Positions 18,733 to 28,251 of a stretch of 64,000 nt of DNA are shown here, one piece after another. Numbering within the stretch: the first letter of the stretch is position 1; each line of letters begins with the position of its first letter. This DNA is from Cognatishimia maritima. Lineage in GTDB: Bacteria; Pseudomonadota; Alphaproteobacteria; Rhodobacterales; Rhodobacteraceae. Location of the stretch: NCBI RefSeq assembly GCF_900129685.1, contig NZ_FQWM01000007.1, positions 62,001 through 126,000 on the forward strand, read 5' to 3'. A program made the translations under genes and the position numbers. The notes under the pieces are model-generated. The model saw nothing but the letters and a program-made list of their open reading frames with translations. It searched no databases and was not told where the DNA came from.

Positions 18733-19670
18733 CAGCCTTCTTCCAGTCGGTCAGTGGCTGGGGCCGGCGTTGGGCTAAGCGCGGTGATGGCCGCGTGCAA
18801 TTCCTCGCTGAGGTCGTAGTTGATCGCATCAAGGGACGCCTGTAACTGCGCAACGGAGCGGGCAGAGAGGATCGGGCAGGTCACTCCTGGATGGGCAGCC
18901 GCCCAGGCCACAGCGAGTGTGGCCGGATCTATGCCATGTTTATCGGCCAGCGAGGTCAGGTCGCGTGCCGTCTGCCACATCCAGTCCTGCCCATAGCGTG
19001 CGCGATAGCGTGTGTCTTCGGTCAGTCGTCCCGCACCAGACTCTGTTGCGTATTTACCAGTGAGCAATCCACCTCCAAGCGGGGAATAGGGCGCAACCGC
19101 CATGCCTTGATCCTGTGCCATGGGTAAAAGTTCGACCTCTGCCTGCCGTTTTACAAGGTTATACATCGGTTGTATTATATCGATGGTCAGATCACGTTCG
19201 GCAGCGACGGCGACCGATTTCATCACCTGCCAAGCTGCGTGGTTGCTGACGCCGATGTGTCGGATTTTGCCTTGCTGCTTTAGCTCTGCAAGTGTGTCAT
19301 AGGTCTCTTCAAGCGGCGTATTCGGATCGTACCGATGCAGGTAAAGGATATCGACGCTATCCATCCCAAGCCGCTGACGAGAGGTGTCAAAAGCGCTGAG
19401 GATATTGGCGCGGCCCGACCCGCCGACATAGGCCGCTTTTGTCGCGATGATCAGCTGGTCTCGGATCGGGGCAGCGAACGCGCCTAGAAGTGTTTCAGAG
19501 GCCCCATCTGTGTAGACGTAAGCGGTGTCAAAATGGTTGATCCCCGCCGCGACGCTTGCGTCAAACATGGCCCGGCTTTCGTCTGCATCTGCGCGCCCGC
19601 CAAATTGCATGGTGCCAAATGCGAAAGGGCTGATTGGTGTGCCGTCTGGCGCGGTGATTTGGCGAGTCAT
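18732..19670 (-). CDS. Aldo/keto reductase
   Basis: A 312-residue (alpha/beta)8 barrel enzyme using NADPH. The catalytic tetrad is seen as Asp and Tyr in FDTAYVY, Lys in IIATKAAY and His in LYLHRYDP; the C-terminal cofactor region includes PILSARSVAQL. It resembles the Tas/YajO-like group. The start is set at ATG 19670 by the conserved N-terminus; an in-frame ATG at 19721 has an equally good ribosome site and cannot be excluded. The substrate is unknown. Confidence 0.88.
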   Translation of the reverse strand: MTRQITAPDGTPISPFAFGTMQFGGRADADESRAMFDASVAAGINHFDTAYVYTDGASETLLGAFAAPIRDQLIIATKAAYVGGSGRANILSAFDTSRQRLGMDSVDILYLHRYDPNTPLEETYDTLAELKQQGKIRHIGVSNHAAWQVMKSVAVAAERDLTIDIIQPMYNLVKRQAEVELLPMAQDQGMAVAPYSPLGGGLLTGKYATESGAGRLTEDTRYRARYGQDWMWQTARDLTSLADKHGIDPATLAVAWAAAHPGVTCPILSARSVAQLQASLDAINYDLSEELHAAITALSPTPAPATDRLEEG

Positions 19671-19755
19671 GGGGGCGTCCCTTGTTTTGATGTCGCCATA
19701 GGTCTGCACATTGGACGGCATTTTCTCAAGCCTCAAATGGCCTTAGTGCGCCGTT

Positions 19756-20220
19756 CTATTCTATGACATCAGGTCGATCGCGCACCGCCATCAAGGTGGC
19801 CGTCATCGTGGCAATTGGCTTTTTCTCATTCGGGGCATCATTGTGCAGACCATAGGCCGTCGCCTCGGCCACAGTGATGGTGCGGCCGGATTTCACAACT
19901 TCGGCCTCAAACAGAAAGTGATCGCCACGTGCTGGGGCCAATAGATTTGTTTTGAACTCAACCGAAAGGACAGCGGCATGCTCGTCCATCAGCGAATGCG
20001 CGGCATAGCCACAGCTGCTGTCGAGCGCTGCTGTGACAACTCCAGCATGGAGAAACCCGTGCTGTTGGGTGAACCGCCTGTCAAACGGCATCGAAAGGGT
20101 GACCTTACCAGGAGCCAGTTGTTTGATTTCGACGCCAAGGCTTTTCATCGCGGCCTGTTTCCCAAAGCTTTCGCGGACCTTGTTTTCCCAGCCCGCAAAT
20201 CTTGGCGTGTGTTCCGGCAT
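19756..20220 (-). CDS. PaaI-family hotdog-fold thioesterase
   Basis: A 154-residue single hotdog domain. The central helix motif reads FLHAGVVTAALDSSCGYAA, a variant of the family H-G-G-x-x-x-x-L-x-D pattern with Ala for the second residue. Such enzymes hydrolyse acyl-CoA esters, for instance phenylacetyl- or aromatic acyl-CoA. It is followed by the aldo/keto reductase gene after 85 bases. Substrate unknown. Confidence 0.87.
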   Translation of the reverse strand: MPEHTPRFAGWENKVRESFGKQAAMKSLGVEIKQLAPGKVTLSMPFDRRFTQQHGFLHAGVVTAALDSSCGYAAHSLMDEHAAVLSVEFKTNLLAPARGDHFLFEAEVVKSGRTITVAEATAYGLHNDAPNEKKPIATMTATLMAVRDRPDVIE

Positions 20221-20312
20221 ATGATGTTCCGCTTTCTGTGGTGCGTTGTGATCTCACGCTGACACTGACGGATCGTCTGCTGTCTGCAAACCGGCAAAAC
20301 GACAAACGTAAC

Positions 20313-20338
20313 GTAAAAGCCCCGCCAGTGGCGGGGCT
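20313..20338 (-). terminator. Terminator at the end of the xdh-transporter operon
   Basis: GCCCCGCC (20319-20326) and GGCGGGGC (20330-20337) form a perfect 8-base stem with a 3-base loop. Read on the minus strand it is followed by TTTTA. It lies about 30 bases after the binding-protein stop. Confidence 0.85.
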
Positions 20339-20366
20339 TAAAGGTGTTTTGCAATTTGAACCGAAA

Positions 20367-21437
20367 TTAGTTCGGGATGCTGCCTTCAATACCTTCGACG
20401 TAGAAGTTCATGCCCGCAAGGGTGCCGTCATCAGCCGTCTCACCTTCGGCCAACCATGGCGTGCCGTCCTGTTTGTTGATCGGGCCAGTGAAGGCGTGAT
20501 ATTCGCCCGACGCCAGTTTCGCGACCATGTCCATCGCTTCGGCTTTGACGTCTGCTGGAACGTGATCAGAGATCTCGCCTATGCCAACCATGCCCGGGCC
20601 GATCCCATCCCAAGTGTTTGCGGTTTCCCATGTGCCATCCATGACTGCTTTGGTGCGCGCCACGTAGTAGGGCCCCCAGTTGTCGATGATAGAAGACACG
20701 CGTGGGAAGGGCGCATATTCCGCCATATCAGACGCTTGACCAAATGTGATGACATTGCCCGCCGCCTGTGCCGCCGCCTGTGGCGCGGTAGAGTCGGTGT
20801 GTTGCAGGATCACGTCCGCGCCCTGTTCAATCAGCGCCTTCGCCGCATCGGCTTCTTTGGCAGGATCAAACCACGTGTAGGCCCAGATGATTTTGAACTG
20901 AACATCCGGGTTCACCTTCTTGGCGTGGATATACGCAGAGTTGATGCCCCGGATCACTTCTGGGATCGGGAAAGAAGCAATGTAACCGATGATATTGCTT
21001 TCGGTCATCTTGCCCGCGATATGGCCCTGAACGGCACGACCTTCGTAGAAACGCGCGGAATAGACGGAGACGTTTTCGGCGGTTTTATAACCGGTCGCGT
21101 GTTCGAATTTCACGTTCGGGAATTTCTTCGCGACGTTGATTGTTGGGTCCATGTAGCCAAAGGAGGTCGTAAAGATCAGGTCCGCCCCTTGCAGTGCCAT
21201 CTGGGTGATCGCGCGTTCTGCGTCGGCACCTTCGGGTACGTTTTCCTGATACACGGTTTCGACGTCATCGCCGAACGCCTCGACCACGGCTTTGCGGCCT
21301 TGGTCGTGTTCATATGTCCAGCCGCCGTCACCGACGGGGCCGACGTAGATAAAGCCGACTTTGGTTTTCTCGGCCATCGCTGTGGTCGCAAGGCCCATGG
21401 CAACCGCTGCGGTGGCCAAAAGTTTCGTGAATTTCAT
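20367..21437 (-). CDS. BMP-family ABC transporter substrate-binding protein
   Basis: A 356-residue periplasmic protein of the basic membrane protein (BMP/PnrA/Med) family. The signal peptide runs to about residue 22 (ATTAMA) with no lipobox Cys, so it is soluble. VGFIYVGPVGDGGWTYEHDQGR and the DSTAPQAAAQ segment are typical of the family, which binds purine nucleosides or related compounds. It is the last gene after the ATPase and two permeases, and together with xdhABC upstream this points to purine uptake. A terminator follows. Confidence 0.93.
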   Translation of the reverse strand: MKFTKLLATAAVAMGLATTAMAEKTKVGFIYVGPVGDGGWTYEHDQGRKAVVEAFGDDVETVYQENVPEGADAERAITQMALQGADLIFTTSFGYMDPTINVAKKFPNVKFEHATGYKTAENVSVYSARFYEGRAVQGHIAGKMTESNIIGYIASFPIPEVIRGINSAYIHAKKVNPDVQFKIIWAYTWFDPAKEADAAKALIEQGADVILQHTDSTAPQAAAQAAGNVITFGQASDMAEYAPFPRVSSIIDNWGPYYVARTKAVMDGTWETANTWDGIGPGMVGIGEISDHVPADVKAEAMDMVAKLASGEYHAFTGPINKQDGTPWLAEGETADDGTLAGMNFYVEGIEGSIPN

Positions 21438-21482
21438 TTGGGACTCCCCTGTTGTTCAAAGTATTGGCCCAGCACTGGCAAG

Positions 21483-22403
21483 TCAGTGAGAGGCATGGAA
21501 TGGTCGGCCAAGCGAGGCAGGTGCCGCGCTTTTGTCGGCCGACAGAATGACAAGCACCAGAATGGTGATCAGATAGGGCGACATTGCCAAGTATTCGACG
21601 GGAATGGCAATACCTGCCGCCTGCAGGTTCAGTTGCAGCACATTGATGCCGCCAAACAAATAGGCACCCAGCAAGACGCGCCATGGTTTCCAACTGGCAA
21701 AAACCACCAGCGCCAGCGCGATCCAGCCGATGCCGGCGGTCATACCCTCTGTCCATTGTGGCACTCGGATCAGGCTGATGTAGGCCCCGCCAAGCCCCGC
21801 GCAGGCCCCGCCGAACAGAATGGCGAGGATGCGGACGCGCACCACATGATAGCCAAGCGCATGTGCCGCCTCGTGGTTTTCACCTACTGCGCGCAGGATC
21901 AATCCGGCGCGCGTAAATTTCAGTGTTGCCCATACGGCGGCGGTCAGGCCCAGCCCCATATAAAGCACGATGTCATGGCCAAAGAGGATTGGGCCAACTA
22001 CCGGCAAATCTGACAGCACCGGAATATCCACGGTGCCCATCGCTGGCGGCTTGATGCCCACATAGCTTTGCCCCATCAGCGCAGACAGGCCGAGACCAAA
22101 GAGTGTCAGGGCAAGGCCCGACGCCACTTGGTTTGCTAAAGCAAACTGTGTGAGGAAGGCAAAAAGCATCGACAGAATCGCACCCCCTGCCATGGCGGCA
22201 AGGATACCCAAGTAGGGGGATCCGGTTTCCACTGACACCGCAAAACCGCAGACCGCACCGACGATCATCATGCCTTCGACACCAAGGTTCAGAACGCCTG
22301 CTTTCTCAACCACAAGCTCTCCGATGGCGGCCAGCAATAGCGGCGTTGCGGCGACCATGAGGGACGCGATGAGAAGGGTGGGGCTGATGGCGGATAGGTC
22401 CAT
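21483..22403 (-). CDS. ABC transporter permease (nucleoside-type, second subunit)
   Basis: A 306-residue permease of the BPD_transp_2 family with about 8-9 hydrophobic segments. GVLNLGVEGMMIVGA near residue 35 is the hallmark of this branch (YufQ/NupQ-like). It pairs with the 360-residue permease upstream to form the membrane channel. Its ATG shares a base with the stop of that gene (TAATG-like junction), so translation is probably coupled. Confidence 0.93.
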   Translation of the reverse strand: MDLSAISPTLLIASLMVAATPLLLAAIGELVVEKAGVLNLGVEGMMIVGAVCGFAVSVETGSPYLGILAAMAGGAILSMLFAFLTQFALANQVASGLALTLFGLGLSALMGQSYVGIKPPAMGTVDIPVLSDLPVVGPILFGHDIVLYMGLGLTAAVWATLKFTRAGLILRAVGENHEAAHALGYHVVRVRILAILFGGACAGLGGAYISLIRVPQWTEGMTAGIGWIALALVVFASWKPWRVLLGAYLFGGINVLQLNLQAAGIAIPVEYLAMSPYLITILVLVILSADKSAAPASLGRPFHASH

Positions 22404-23485
22404 TATACGGCTCCCTTCGCGGCAAATCGGATGCGGAAGTTTGAGAGTAGGTCAAGCGCCAGCAGGAAGAACAGCAGCATGCCTTGGAACACCTGAATAG
22501 CGGCGGCAGGGAGGCCAAGATTGGCCTGCGCAATTTCGCCGCCAATATAGGTCAGCGCCATGAGTAGCCCGGCCAGCAGAATGCCAATCGGGTGCAAACG
22601 ACCAAGGAAGGCGACGATGATGGCGGTGAAGCCATAGCCGACGTTGAAGTCGATGCTGATTTGCCCGGACGGGCCAGAAACCTCAAACAAGCCCGCCATG
22701 CCTGCCAAAGCACCCGAAATGCCCATGCAGAGAACAATCAGGCGCGTCGGGTTCACGCCGCCAAACCGGGCTGCACGAGGGGCTTCGCCAGTGAGGCGGA
22801 TGTTGAAGCCAAGGATATGTTTGTTCAGCAAAACATAGGCCAGAATGACTGCGATAAAGGCTGCGGCCAGCCCCCAATGCAGCCCGGTGCCTGCAATGAG
22901 TTCGGCGTTGTGGCCGCTTTCATATGACTGGAAATTGCGGCTGCCGGGAAAACCGTGCCCTTCAGGATTTCTTAGCAATCCCAAAGACATGGACGCCAGA
23001 AGTTGTTCCGCCACATAGACCAGCATGAGCGACACCAAGATTTCATTGGTGCCAAATTTGACCTTTAGTAAGGCCGGGATCATGGCCCAGGCCATGCCGC
23101 CCAAAAGCCCCGCGATGATCATCAAAGGAAAGATAAACACGCTTTCGGTCGGATAGAATGCCAGCCCGACGGCCGCGCCGCAAATCGCGCCGAGGATATA
23201 TTGCCCCTCAGCCCCGATGTTCCAAATCCCGGCACGAAACCCAAGACTCAGGCCAATCGCGATCAGGATCAACGGCCCACCTTTCACCAGAAGCTGTGGG
23301 CGGTAGTAGAACGAGAACTCTCCGAAAAGCGGGTCATAGAATATCGTGCGGATCGCCTCTATGGGGTTTTTGCCTAGCGCCGCAAAAAGCAAGCCGCCCG
23401 CGATCATGGTGACAATCACGGCAACAACCGGGGTGAAGAACGACCAGAATCGGCTGGGCTGCGGGCGTCTCTCAAGCTGGATCAT
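22403..23485 (-). CDS. ABC transporter permease (nucleoside-type, first subunit)
   Basis: A 360-residue permease with around 9-10 hydrophobic segments and the FRAGIWNIGAEGQYILGA signature of the YufP/NupP-like branch. It is the longer partner of the following permease. The start overlaps the ATPase gene stop by 4 bases. Confidence 0.93.
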   Translation of the reverse strand: MIQLERRPQPSRFWSFFTPVVAVIVTMIAGGLLFAALGKNPIEAIRTIFYDPLFGEFSFYYRPQLLVKGGPLILIAIGLSLGFRAGIWNIGAEGQYILGAICGAAVGLAFYPTESVFIFPLMIIAGLLGGMAWAMIPALLKVKFGTNEILVSLMLVYVAEQLLASMSLGLLRNPEGHGFPGSRNFQSYESGHNAELIAGTGLHWGLAAAFIAVILAYVLLNKHILGFNIRLTGEAPRAARFGGVNPTRLIVLCMGISGALAGMAGLFEVSGPSGQISIDFNVGYGFTAIIVAFLGRLHPIGILLAGLLMALTYIGGEIAQANLGLPAAAIQVFQGMLLFFLLALDLLSNFRIRFAAKGAV

Positions 23486-25017
23486 GCGCCTGCCTCCTCT
23501 TGGATGTGGGCCACTTCCATGCCGTGGCTGCCGCCCATCATCAGGCCGATTTCGTCAATGGTTAGCCCTGCGGTTGGGCGCAGAGTGGAAAGGCGGCCTT
23601 CGTTTAAGGCACCAAAACGATCCGAGATTTCCATAAGTTCATCAAGGTCTTGGCTGATCACCACAATCGCAGCACCCTTGGCGGCGAGGTCCATCAGCGA
23701 TTGCCGGATGGCAGCAGCGGCGGCGGCATCCACGCCCCAGGTGGGTTGATTGACGATCAACACATCGGGGTCTTGCAACACCTCGCGCCCGATCACGAAT
23801 TTCTGCAGGTTGCCGCCCGACAGGGCGCGTGCGGCGCGGTCGGAACCGGGGGTGCGGACGTCGAACTTTGTAATGACATCTTCGGCAAAATCCTTGGTGC
23901 CTTTCCAGTTCACAAAACCGTTCTTTGTCAGGCTTTTACGAATGGCTCCGGTCAGCAGGGCGTTTTCCACAAGCGACATGTTCGGCGCGGCGGCATGACC
24001 CAGCCGTTCTTCGGGGGCTGCAAGCGTACCGATGCCACGGCGTTGGTTTGGCCCAAGGTGGCCCACAGCATCCCCGCGAATTTTCACCGCCTCTGGGGTG
24101 GTCAGCAACTCACCGGACAGCGCAGCCAAAAGTTCGTCCTGCCCGTTGCCAGCCACGCCGCCAAGGCCAAGGATTTCACCCGCATGAACCGAAAAGCTGA
24201 TGTCCTTGAGGGAGGTCCCAAAGGGATTGCCGGATTTAGCCGTCAGGTTCTGCACCCGCAGCACCTCTGCACCGCCATCCTGCGCGGTGCGCGTTGGCGT
24301 CTGCAATGTGTCGCCCACCATCAGTTCCGCCATCTGCCGCGCAGAGGTTTCTGCGGGCACACACTCGCCAACATTCTTGCCCAGCCGAAGGATAGTGGCA
24401 TGGTCGCAGAGCGACCGAATTTCTTCAAGTTTGTGCGAAATATAAAGGATCGACGTCCCCTCAGCCTTTAGTTTGCGCAGGGTTTCGAACAGGATTTCAA
24501 CCTCTTGCGGAGTCAGGACCGAGGTCGGCTCGTCCATGATCAACAGCTTCGGGTCTTGCAACAGGCAGCGAATGATTTCGACCCTCTGGCGTTCCCCGGC
24601 AGAAAGGTCGCCAACCGTCCGCGAGGGGTCAAGCGGCAGGCCGTAGGTCTCACTCACGTCGCGGATGCGGCTGGCCAAGTCGCGCAATGGCGGCGGGTTT
24701 TCCATGCCGAGGGCGACGTTTTCGGCCACATTCAGCGCGTCAAACAGCGAAAAATGCTGGAACACCATGGCCACGCCCGTGGCGCGTGCCACGCGAGGTT
24801 CGGGCGGTGCAAAGGGTTGGCCACGCCATGTCATCGATCCGCTGTCGGGTTTGACCAGCCCGTAGATCATTTTCACAAGTGTGGATTTACCCGCACCGTT
24901 TTCGCCCAAAAGCGCGTGAACCTGGCCCTCTCCGATGTCAAAGGACACGTTGTCGTTGGCGACAACGCCGGGGTAGGCTTTGGTTAGCCCTTGGATCGAA
25001 AGCAGTGGTGTGCTCAT
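23482..25017 (-). CDS. ABC transporter ATPase with two nucleotide-binding domains
   Basis: A 511-residue tandem ATPase like YufO/NupO and sugar-type ATPases. The first domain has Walker A GENGAGKST, signature LSAGERQRVE and Walker B LLIMDEPT. In the second domain the Walker A region is degenerate (GVAGNGQDE), the signature is LSGGNLQKFV and the Walker B is LIVNQPTWG. The asymmetric second domain is normal for this group. It overlaps xdhC by 4 bases and the first permease by 4 bases. Confidence 0.95.
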   Translation of the reverse strand: MSTPLLSIQGLTKAYPGVVANDNVSFDIGEGQVHALLGENGAGKSTLVKMIYGLVKPDSGSMTWRGQPFAPPEPRVARATGVAMVFQHFSLFDALNVAENVALGMENPPPLRDLASRIRDVSETYGLPLDPSRTVGDLSAGERQRVEIIRCLLQDPKLLIMDEPTSVLTPQEVEILFETLRKLKAEGTSILYISHKLEEIRSLCDHATILRLGKNVGECVPAETSARQMAELMVGDTLQTPTRTAQDGGAEVLRVQNLTAKSGNPFGTSLKDISFSVHAGEILGLGGVAGNGQDELLAALSGELLTTPEAVKIRGDAVGHLGPNQRRGIGTLAAPEERLGHAAAPNMSLVENALLTGAIRKSLTKNGFVNWKGTKDFAEDVITKFDVRTPGSDRAARALSGGNLQKFVIGREVLQDPDVLIVNQPTWGVDAAAAAAIRQSLMDLAAKGAAIVVISQDLDELMEISDRFGALNEGRLSTLRPTAGLTIDEIGLMMGGSHGMEVAHIQEEAGA

Positions 25018-25961
25018 GCGGTCAATGTCCCCCGGGATGCGTGTTCTGCTTTTTCATTCAATAACTTGGCAGCGATACCTATGGCAATGGCCTGTGGGTG
25101 TTTCCCAAGTCTTGGGTCGCCAATCGGGCAGGTAATGCGCAATATCTGGTCAGGCTGGTGGCCCACTGCCGCCAATCGTTTCTGAAATCGCGTCCATTTG
25201 GTTGCAGAGCCGATCAGACCCGCGCTGACAAATCCGCGCGTCAAAAGCGCATCGCAAAGCGCGAGGTCCAATGCGTGCGAATAGGTCAGGATCAAATGTT
25301 CGGCGTCTTTGGGTGCATGCCCGGCCAAACGGGCGGGGTCTGTTGCGGGAATATGATCGACCGCGTCGGGGATCACATCTGGAAATCGGCTTTCCGCCGT
25401 GTCGACCCAGGTAAGGGCGAATTGCGGTAGCGGGGCCAAAAAATCCACGATGGCGCGGCCCACGTGACCTGCGCCCCAAATCCAGAGCGCACGTTGGGAT
25501 TGATGGACTGGCTCTATCCACCAACCGTCTTCAAGGCGCGCCAGAATGGGTTGGCCCTGGCCCCGTGCCATAGCCAAATCGCGTGTCATGCCAAGGGGCT
25601 GGTCTGCAGACCCTTCCACACGCCGGGCGAATGGCAGATCATTGGGAAGGGTGCTGAGAAAATGCGCGTCGATCCGTTCGCTCACCAAAGTCACTGCACC
25701 GCCGCAGCATTGGCCAAGGTTCGGCCCCAAGGGGTGGCGGGTAACTTTGCTGCGCTGGTCGCTGTTCAGCATTGCCCGTGCTGCCTGCGTGGCTTCATAC
25801 TCCAGCGCGCCGCCGCCGATTGTGCCCTCTTGGCCGTCCAGCCAAACCAGCATCGCGGCCCCAACTTCACGTGGGGCAGAGCCTTTGACCTCTGCCGTCA
25901 CAACCCGAATGTAGGGGCCATGGGTGGCGACTCGTTGGGTAAGGTGCCTAGGGTCAAGCAT
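25014..25961 (-). CDS. xdhC: Xanthine dehydrogenase accessory protein XdhC
   Basis: A 315-residue protein with the N-terminal XdhC domain (GSAPREVGAAMLV, IGGGALEYEA) and a C-terminal Rossmann-like domain (LWIWGAGHVGRAI). XdhC proteins bind molybdenum cofactor, take part in its sulfuration and insert it into XdhB. Genes on both sides overlap it: the xdhB stop overlaps the start by 8 bases and the ATPase start overlaps the stop by 4 bases. Confidence 0.95.
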   Translation of the reverse strand: MLDPRHLTQRVATHGPYIRVVTAEVKGSAPREVGAAMLVWLDGQEGTIGGGALEYEATQAARAMLNSDQRSKVTRHPLGPNLGQCCGGAVTLVSERIDAHFLSTLPNDLPFARRVEGSADQPLGMTRDLAMARGQGQPILARLEDGWWIEPVHQSQRALWIWGAGHVGRAIVDFLAPLPQFALTWVDTAESRFPDVIPDAVDHIPATDPARLAGHAPKDAEHLILTYSHALDLALCDALLTRGFVSAGLIGSATKWTRFQKRLAAVGHQPDQILRITCPIGDPRLGKHPQAIAIGIAAKLLNEKAEHASRGTLTA

Positions 25962-28251
25962 CTTGCACCTTTTGCACAGCTTTCAGAATGCGTTCCGGCG
26001 TGGCTGGGGCCTGCAGGTCCGGGTAGGGTGCTCCGCAGGCAGCGACGGCATCAGACAGGGCCAAAAGCGCGGAAATCCCAAGCATGAATGGCGGTTCCCC
26101 CACCGCTTTGGAGCGATAGATCGTGTCTTCGGCGTTCGCGTTTTCATAGAGCGTGACGTTGAAAATGTCGGGTCGGTCCGAGCAGGCTGGGATCTTATAG
26201 GTGCTGGGCGCGTGAGTCCTGAGCTGTCCTTTGTTATCCCAGACGAGTTCTTCGGTTGTCAACCAACCGGCCCCCTGCACATACGCGCCTTCAACCTGCC
26301 CGATGTCCAAGGCTGGGTTCAGCGATGTTCCCGCATCATGCAGAATATCGGTGCGCAGGATGCGGTTCTCTCCGGTCAAGGTGTCGATCACAACCTCAGT
26401 CACCGCCGCCCCGTAGGCGAAGTAATAAAACGGACGTCCCTGTCCCTTGATCCGGTCCCAACTGAGGCTGGGGGTTTTGTAAAACCCTGTTGCCGAGAGG
26501 CTGACGCGATTTTCATAGCAAAGCTTGGCGGCCTGCGCGAAGGTCATCACGTTGTCGCCTGCATGCACAAAGCCGCCCGCAAATTCGACCGCGTCGGATG
26601 GGCACTGATGATAGCGTCCGATGAAATCCGCCATGCGCGCCCGGATGAGGTCGCAGGCATTTCGCACCGCCATCCCGTTCAGATCACTGCCAGAACTGGC
26701 GGCCGTGGCCGAGGTATTGGGCACCTTCGAGGTGTCTGTCGCTGTGATCCGCACCGCCGACATGGCCACGCCAAATCGGCTTGCAGCGACCTGCGCGACC
26801 TTTTGGTTCAGACCCTGACCCATCTCTGTCCCGCCGTGGTTCATCTGGATCGACCCATCGGCGTAGACATGCACCAGCGCGCCGGCTTGGTTGAGGTGCG
26901 TCAGCGTAAAGGAAATCCCGAATTTGACGGGCGAGAAAGCAATTCCCTTTTTCAGAACAGGGTTCGCAGCGTTCCATTCCGCCACCGCCGCACGTCGCTT
27001 CGTATAATCGCTGCCGTCGATCAGCTTTGCGGTCAGGTCATGTAAGACAAAATCGGTCACGTCTTGACCGTAGGGGGTGGTATTTTTGGGCGCGTCGTCC
27101 GCCCCATCCTTTTCGGCGTAATAGTTCACGCGGCGCACCTCGAGCGGGTCCGTGCCAAGCGCATGGGCGATATGATCCATCACCCGTTCGATGCCCAGCA
27201 TGCCCTGCGGGCCGCCGAATCCCCGGAAGGCGGTCGCGGATTGCGTATTGGTCTTCAGGCGGTGGCTTTCAATGCGAATGTTGTCCAGCTGATAGGCATT
27301 GTCTGCATGCAGCATGGCGCGGTCGGCGACCGGCAATGATAAGTCCTGCGCCCAGCCACAGCGGGCGAGTTGCAAGAACGAAATCCCAAGTACGCGGCCC
27401 TGATCGTCAAACCCGACCTCATAACTGATACGGAAATCGTGCCGCTTGCCGGTCACGGTCATATCGTCGTCGCGGTCATAGCGCATTTTGCAGGCGCGAC
27501 CCGTCAGTGATGCCGCAACCGCACAAGACACTGCCAACGCGTTGCCCTGACTTTCTTTGCCACCAAAGCCGCCGCCCATGCGCCGGGTCTCGACGCGGAT
27601 GGCGTGCATTGGCAAGCCGAGCGCCTCGGCCACTTTGTGCTGAATCTCGGTTGGGTGCTGGGTGGAGCTGTGCACCAGCATGTCGCCATTGTCCTGCGGC
27701 TGCACCAATGCAGCCTGACCTTCAAGATAGAAATGCTCTTGCCCGCCCATCTCTATTGTGCCGCTAATGCGATGCGGCGCGTTGGCCACGGCGGCATCTG
27801 CGTCGCCGCGTTGCCAGATGCGAGGGCCATCTTCGAAATGGCTGTTTGCCGCCATCGCGTCGTCAATTGTAAGAAGCGGCGGCTCTTCGTCATATGACAC
27901 ATCCGCCAGCCGCGCGGCCTTGCGGGCGAGGGTGTGGCTTGTCGCAACAACCAAAAACAGCGGCTGGCCGAGGTAATGGACGCTGCCGTCACTCAGAAGT
28001 GGCTCATCATGGATCGAGGGGCTGACGTCATTGGCGTGGGGCAAGTCATTGGCGGTCAGCACCTTAACCACACCGGGCGCAGCGCGTACGGCGCTTAGGT
28101 CCATGTCCGTCACGCGGCCACGCGCGATGGCCGAGAGGCCGAAGGCCAAATGCAAAGTGCCAGCAGGCGATGGCAAGTCGTCCACATAGCGGGCTTTGCC
28201 GGTGACGTGCAGTTCCGCGCTGTCATGGGGAAGGGGGGCAGCGACTGTCAT
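25954..28251 (-). CDS. xdhB: Xanthine dehydrogenase, molybdenum-binding subunit
   Basis: A 765-residue large subunit. GGQEHFYLEGQAALV, GGGFGGKESQG, and AFRGFGGPQG are molybdopterin-contacting motifs, and GEPPFML near the C-terminus holds the catalytic Glu. With XdhA it oxidises hypoxanthine to xanthine and xanthine to urate in the cytoplasm. It starts within the xdhA stop (4-base overlap). Confidence 0.97.
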   Translation of the reverse strand: MTVAAPLPHDSAELHVTGKARYVDDLPSPAGTLHLAFGLSAIARGRVTDMDLSAVRAAPGVVKVLTANDLPHANDVSPSIHDEPLLSDGSVHYLGQPLFLVVATSHTLARKAARLADVSYDEEPPLLTIDDAMAANSHFEDGPRIWQRGDADAAVANAPHRISGTIEMGGQEHFYLEGQAALVQPQDNGDMLVHSSTQHPTEIQHKVAEALGLPMHAIRVETRRMGGGFGGKESQGNALAVSCAVAASLTGRACKMRYDRDDDMTVTGKRHDFRISYEVGFDDQGRVLGISFLQLARCGWAQDLSLPVADRAMLHADNAYQLDNIRIESHRLKTNTQSATAFRGFGGPQGMLGIERVMDHIAHALGTDPLEVRRVNYYAEKDGADDAPKNTTPYGQDVTDFVLHDLTAKLIDGSDYTKRRAAVAEWNAANPVLKKGIAFSPVKFGISFTLTHLNQAGALVHVYADGSIQMNHGGTEMGQGLNQKVAQVAASRFGVAMSAVRITATDTSKVPNTSATAASSGSDLNGMAVRNACDLIRARMADFIGRYHQCPSDAVEFAGGFVHAGDNVMTFAQAAKLCYENRVSLSATGFYKTPSLSWDRIKGQGRPFYYFAYGAAVTEVVIDTLTGENRILRTDILHDAGTSLNPALDIGQVEGAYVQGAGWLTTEELVWDNKGQLRTHAPSTYKIPACSDRPDIFNVTLYENANAEDTIYRSKAVGEPPFMLGISALLALSDAVAACGAPYPDLQAPATPERILKAVQKVQDA

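Noticed and set aside
20202-22013. 603-codon plus-strand open frame
   Set aside because: It lies opposite the binding-protein and permease genes, which carry clear family motifs; its translation is Arg/His/Cys-rich and matches nothing.
25924-27045. 373-codon plus-strand open frame
   Set aside because: Opposite xdhB; no ribosome site and no recognisable protein. High GC leaves many antisense frames open.
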